The position numbers were made by a program, and so were the translations under genes. A stretch of 16,459 nucleotides of DNA from JACKOD01 sp041591635 (GTDB lineage Bacteria; Pseudomonadota; Gammaproteobacteria; Pseudomonadales; Oleiphilaceae), in the NCBI GenBank assembly GCA_041591635.1, contig JBFHRO010000057.1:1-16459 (forward strand), read 5' to 3'. The notes under the pieces were generated by a model, which worked only from the letters and a program-made list of their open reading frames with translations, was not told where the DNA came from and made no database searches. Positions 15,828 through 16,459 of the stretch are shown in pieces (position 1 is the stretch's first letter; every line of letters starts with the position of its first letter).

Positions 15828-15854
15828 AAAAAAGCCCGCTGCGCGGGCTTTTTT
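15828..15854 (-). terminator. Intrinsic terminator of the downstream-edge acyl-CoA dehydrogenase gene
   Basis: A 12-bp stem (15828-15839 with 15843-15854) with core GCCCGC/GCGGGC closes on TGC. Nine A on the plus strand (15825-15833) become a T-run after the hairpin on the minus strand. It lies 9 bp beyond the stop of the gene ending at 15864. Six T on the other side make it usable on the plus strand too. Confidence 0.92.
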
Positions 15855-15863
15855 GACGCTGGA

Positions 15864-16459
15864 TTAGAACGCAAACGCGTCTACATCCATGCTCATAATG
15901 CAATCAGCACCGCCAGCGATGGCCAATGCATGACTTGCGGTACGCGGCAGAATCCGCTTGAAGTAGAACTGCGCCGTTTGCACCTTCGCCTTGTAGAAGG
16001 CTTCTTCGGTGGTGCCTTGCGCCAGTTTCTGCTGAGCGGTATGCGCCATCAGGGCCCAGAAGTACCCCATGGTGATGTAACCGGAGTACATCAGGTAGTC
16101 CACCGATGCCGCACCGACTTCCTCGCGATTTTTCATGGCGGCCATCCCGATTTTCATGGTCAGGTCGCCCCATTCCTTGTTGAGCTTCGCCAAGGGTTCG
16201 ACGAATTCTTTCAAGCCTTCGTTGTCGGCCTGCTCTTTACAGAACATGTGCACCAGTTTGGTGAATCGTTTGAGTGCCTCACCCTGGGTCATCAACACCT
16301 TGCGTCCGAGGAGGTCAAGCGCCTGGATGCCGGTGGTTCCTTCGTAAAGCAGTGCAATACGGGTATCACGAACAATCTGCTCCATTCCCCACTCGGCAAT
16401 GAATCCGTGACCACCAAACACCTGCACCCCGTGATTGGCCGCTTCGTAGCCAACTTCTG
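15864..16459 (-). CDS. Acyl-CoA dehydrogenase, C-terminal part (partial, runs off the window)
   Basis: The last 197 residues of a second long-form acyl-CoA dehydrogenase are visible. They include VFGGHGFIAEWGMEQIVRD and LLYEGTTGIQALDLLGRK with the catalytic Glu, then the same C-terminal domain as its neighbour. It is clearly a paralog: GAASVDYL here matches GAASVEYL in the upstream-reading copy. However, the two diverge over most of the domain, so the duplication is old. It ends MDVDAFAF. The start lies outside the window. A terminator follows the stop. Confidence 0.95.
   Translation of the reverse strand, partial: EVGYEAANHGVQVFGGHGFIAEWGMEQIVRDTRIALLYEGTTGIQALDLLGRKVLMTQGEALKRFTKLVHMFCKEQADNEGLKEFVEPLAKLNKEWGDLTMKIGMAAMKNREEVGAASVDYLMYSGYITMGYFWALMAHTAQQKLAQGTTEEAFYKAKVQTAQFYFKRILPRTASHALAIAGGADCIMSMDVDAFAF

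Overview
The window looks like the chromosome of a gammaproteobacterium, probably a Pseudomonas/Cellvibrio-like marine or environmental lineage. Two things suggest this: the gene order miaB-ybeZ-ybeY-corC-lnt, followed by a zinc-ribbon gene divergent from leuS-lptE-holA, and the pair of long acyl-CoA dehydrogenases of the type with an extra C-terminal domain. GC content is moderately high and protein lengths match the E. coli or Pseudomonas families. I see no insertion sequence, phage gene, CRISPR array, rRNA or tRNA. Almost everything is housekeeping, and I found no new multi-gene system.

Layout. Positions 1-140 (minus) hold the start of an unrecognised gene. Its 244-bp upstream region is rich in repeats: three 16-bp tandem copies, a 15-bp palindrome and a 6-bp inverted repeat. 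Positions 385-2119 (minus) hold a MATE exporter behind a DUF1820 gene. A 291-bp divergent region carries a perfect 19-bp tandem duplication and a possible 35-codon ORF with a consensus Shine-Dalgarno. Positions 2411-7599 (plus) form a tight run of tRNA modification (miaB), RNA metabolism (ybeZ, ybeY) and envelope genes (corC, lnt). The convergent zinc-ribbon gene ends at 7624. Positions 8576-12840 (plus) hold leuS, lptE and holA, covering leucyl-tRNA synthesis, LPS export and the replication clamp loader. A secreted endonuclease I-like gene (13116-13754) follows and ends at a strong bidirectional terminator. Two paralogous acyl-CoA dehydrogenase genes (minus) close the window, separated by a clear terminator. 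The second runs off the end.

Two observations deserve most attention. First, lnt is interrupted by an in-frame TGA exactly where a conserved Trp is expected. The missing last membrane helix and Arg-rich tail are encoded in the same frame directly after it. This is a nonsense mutation, a base error or stop readthrough. Second, the endonuclease I-like protein keeps its fold signatures, but the positions I align with the catalytic His and the metal-binding Glu and Asn are all substituted. Family and motif assignments come from memory of these families; no search was run.
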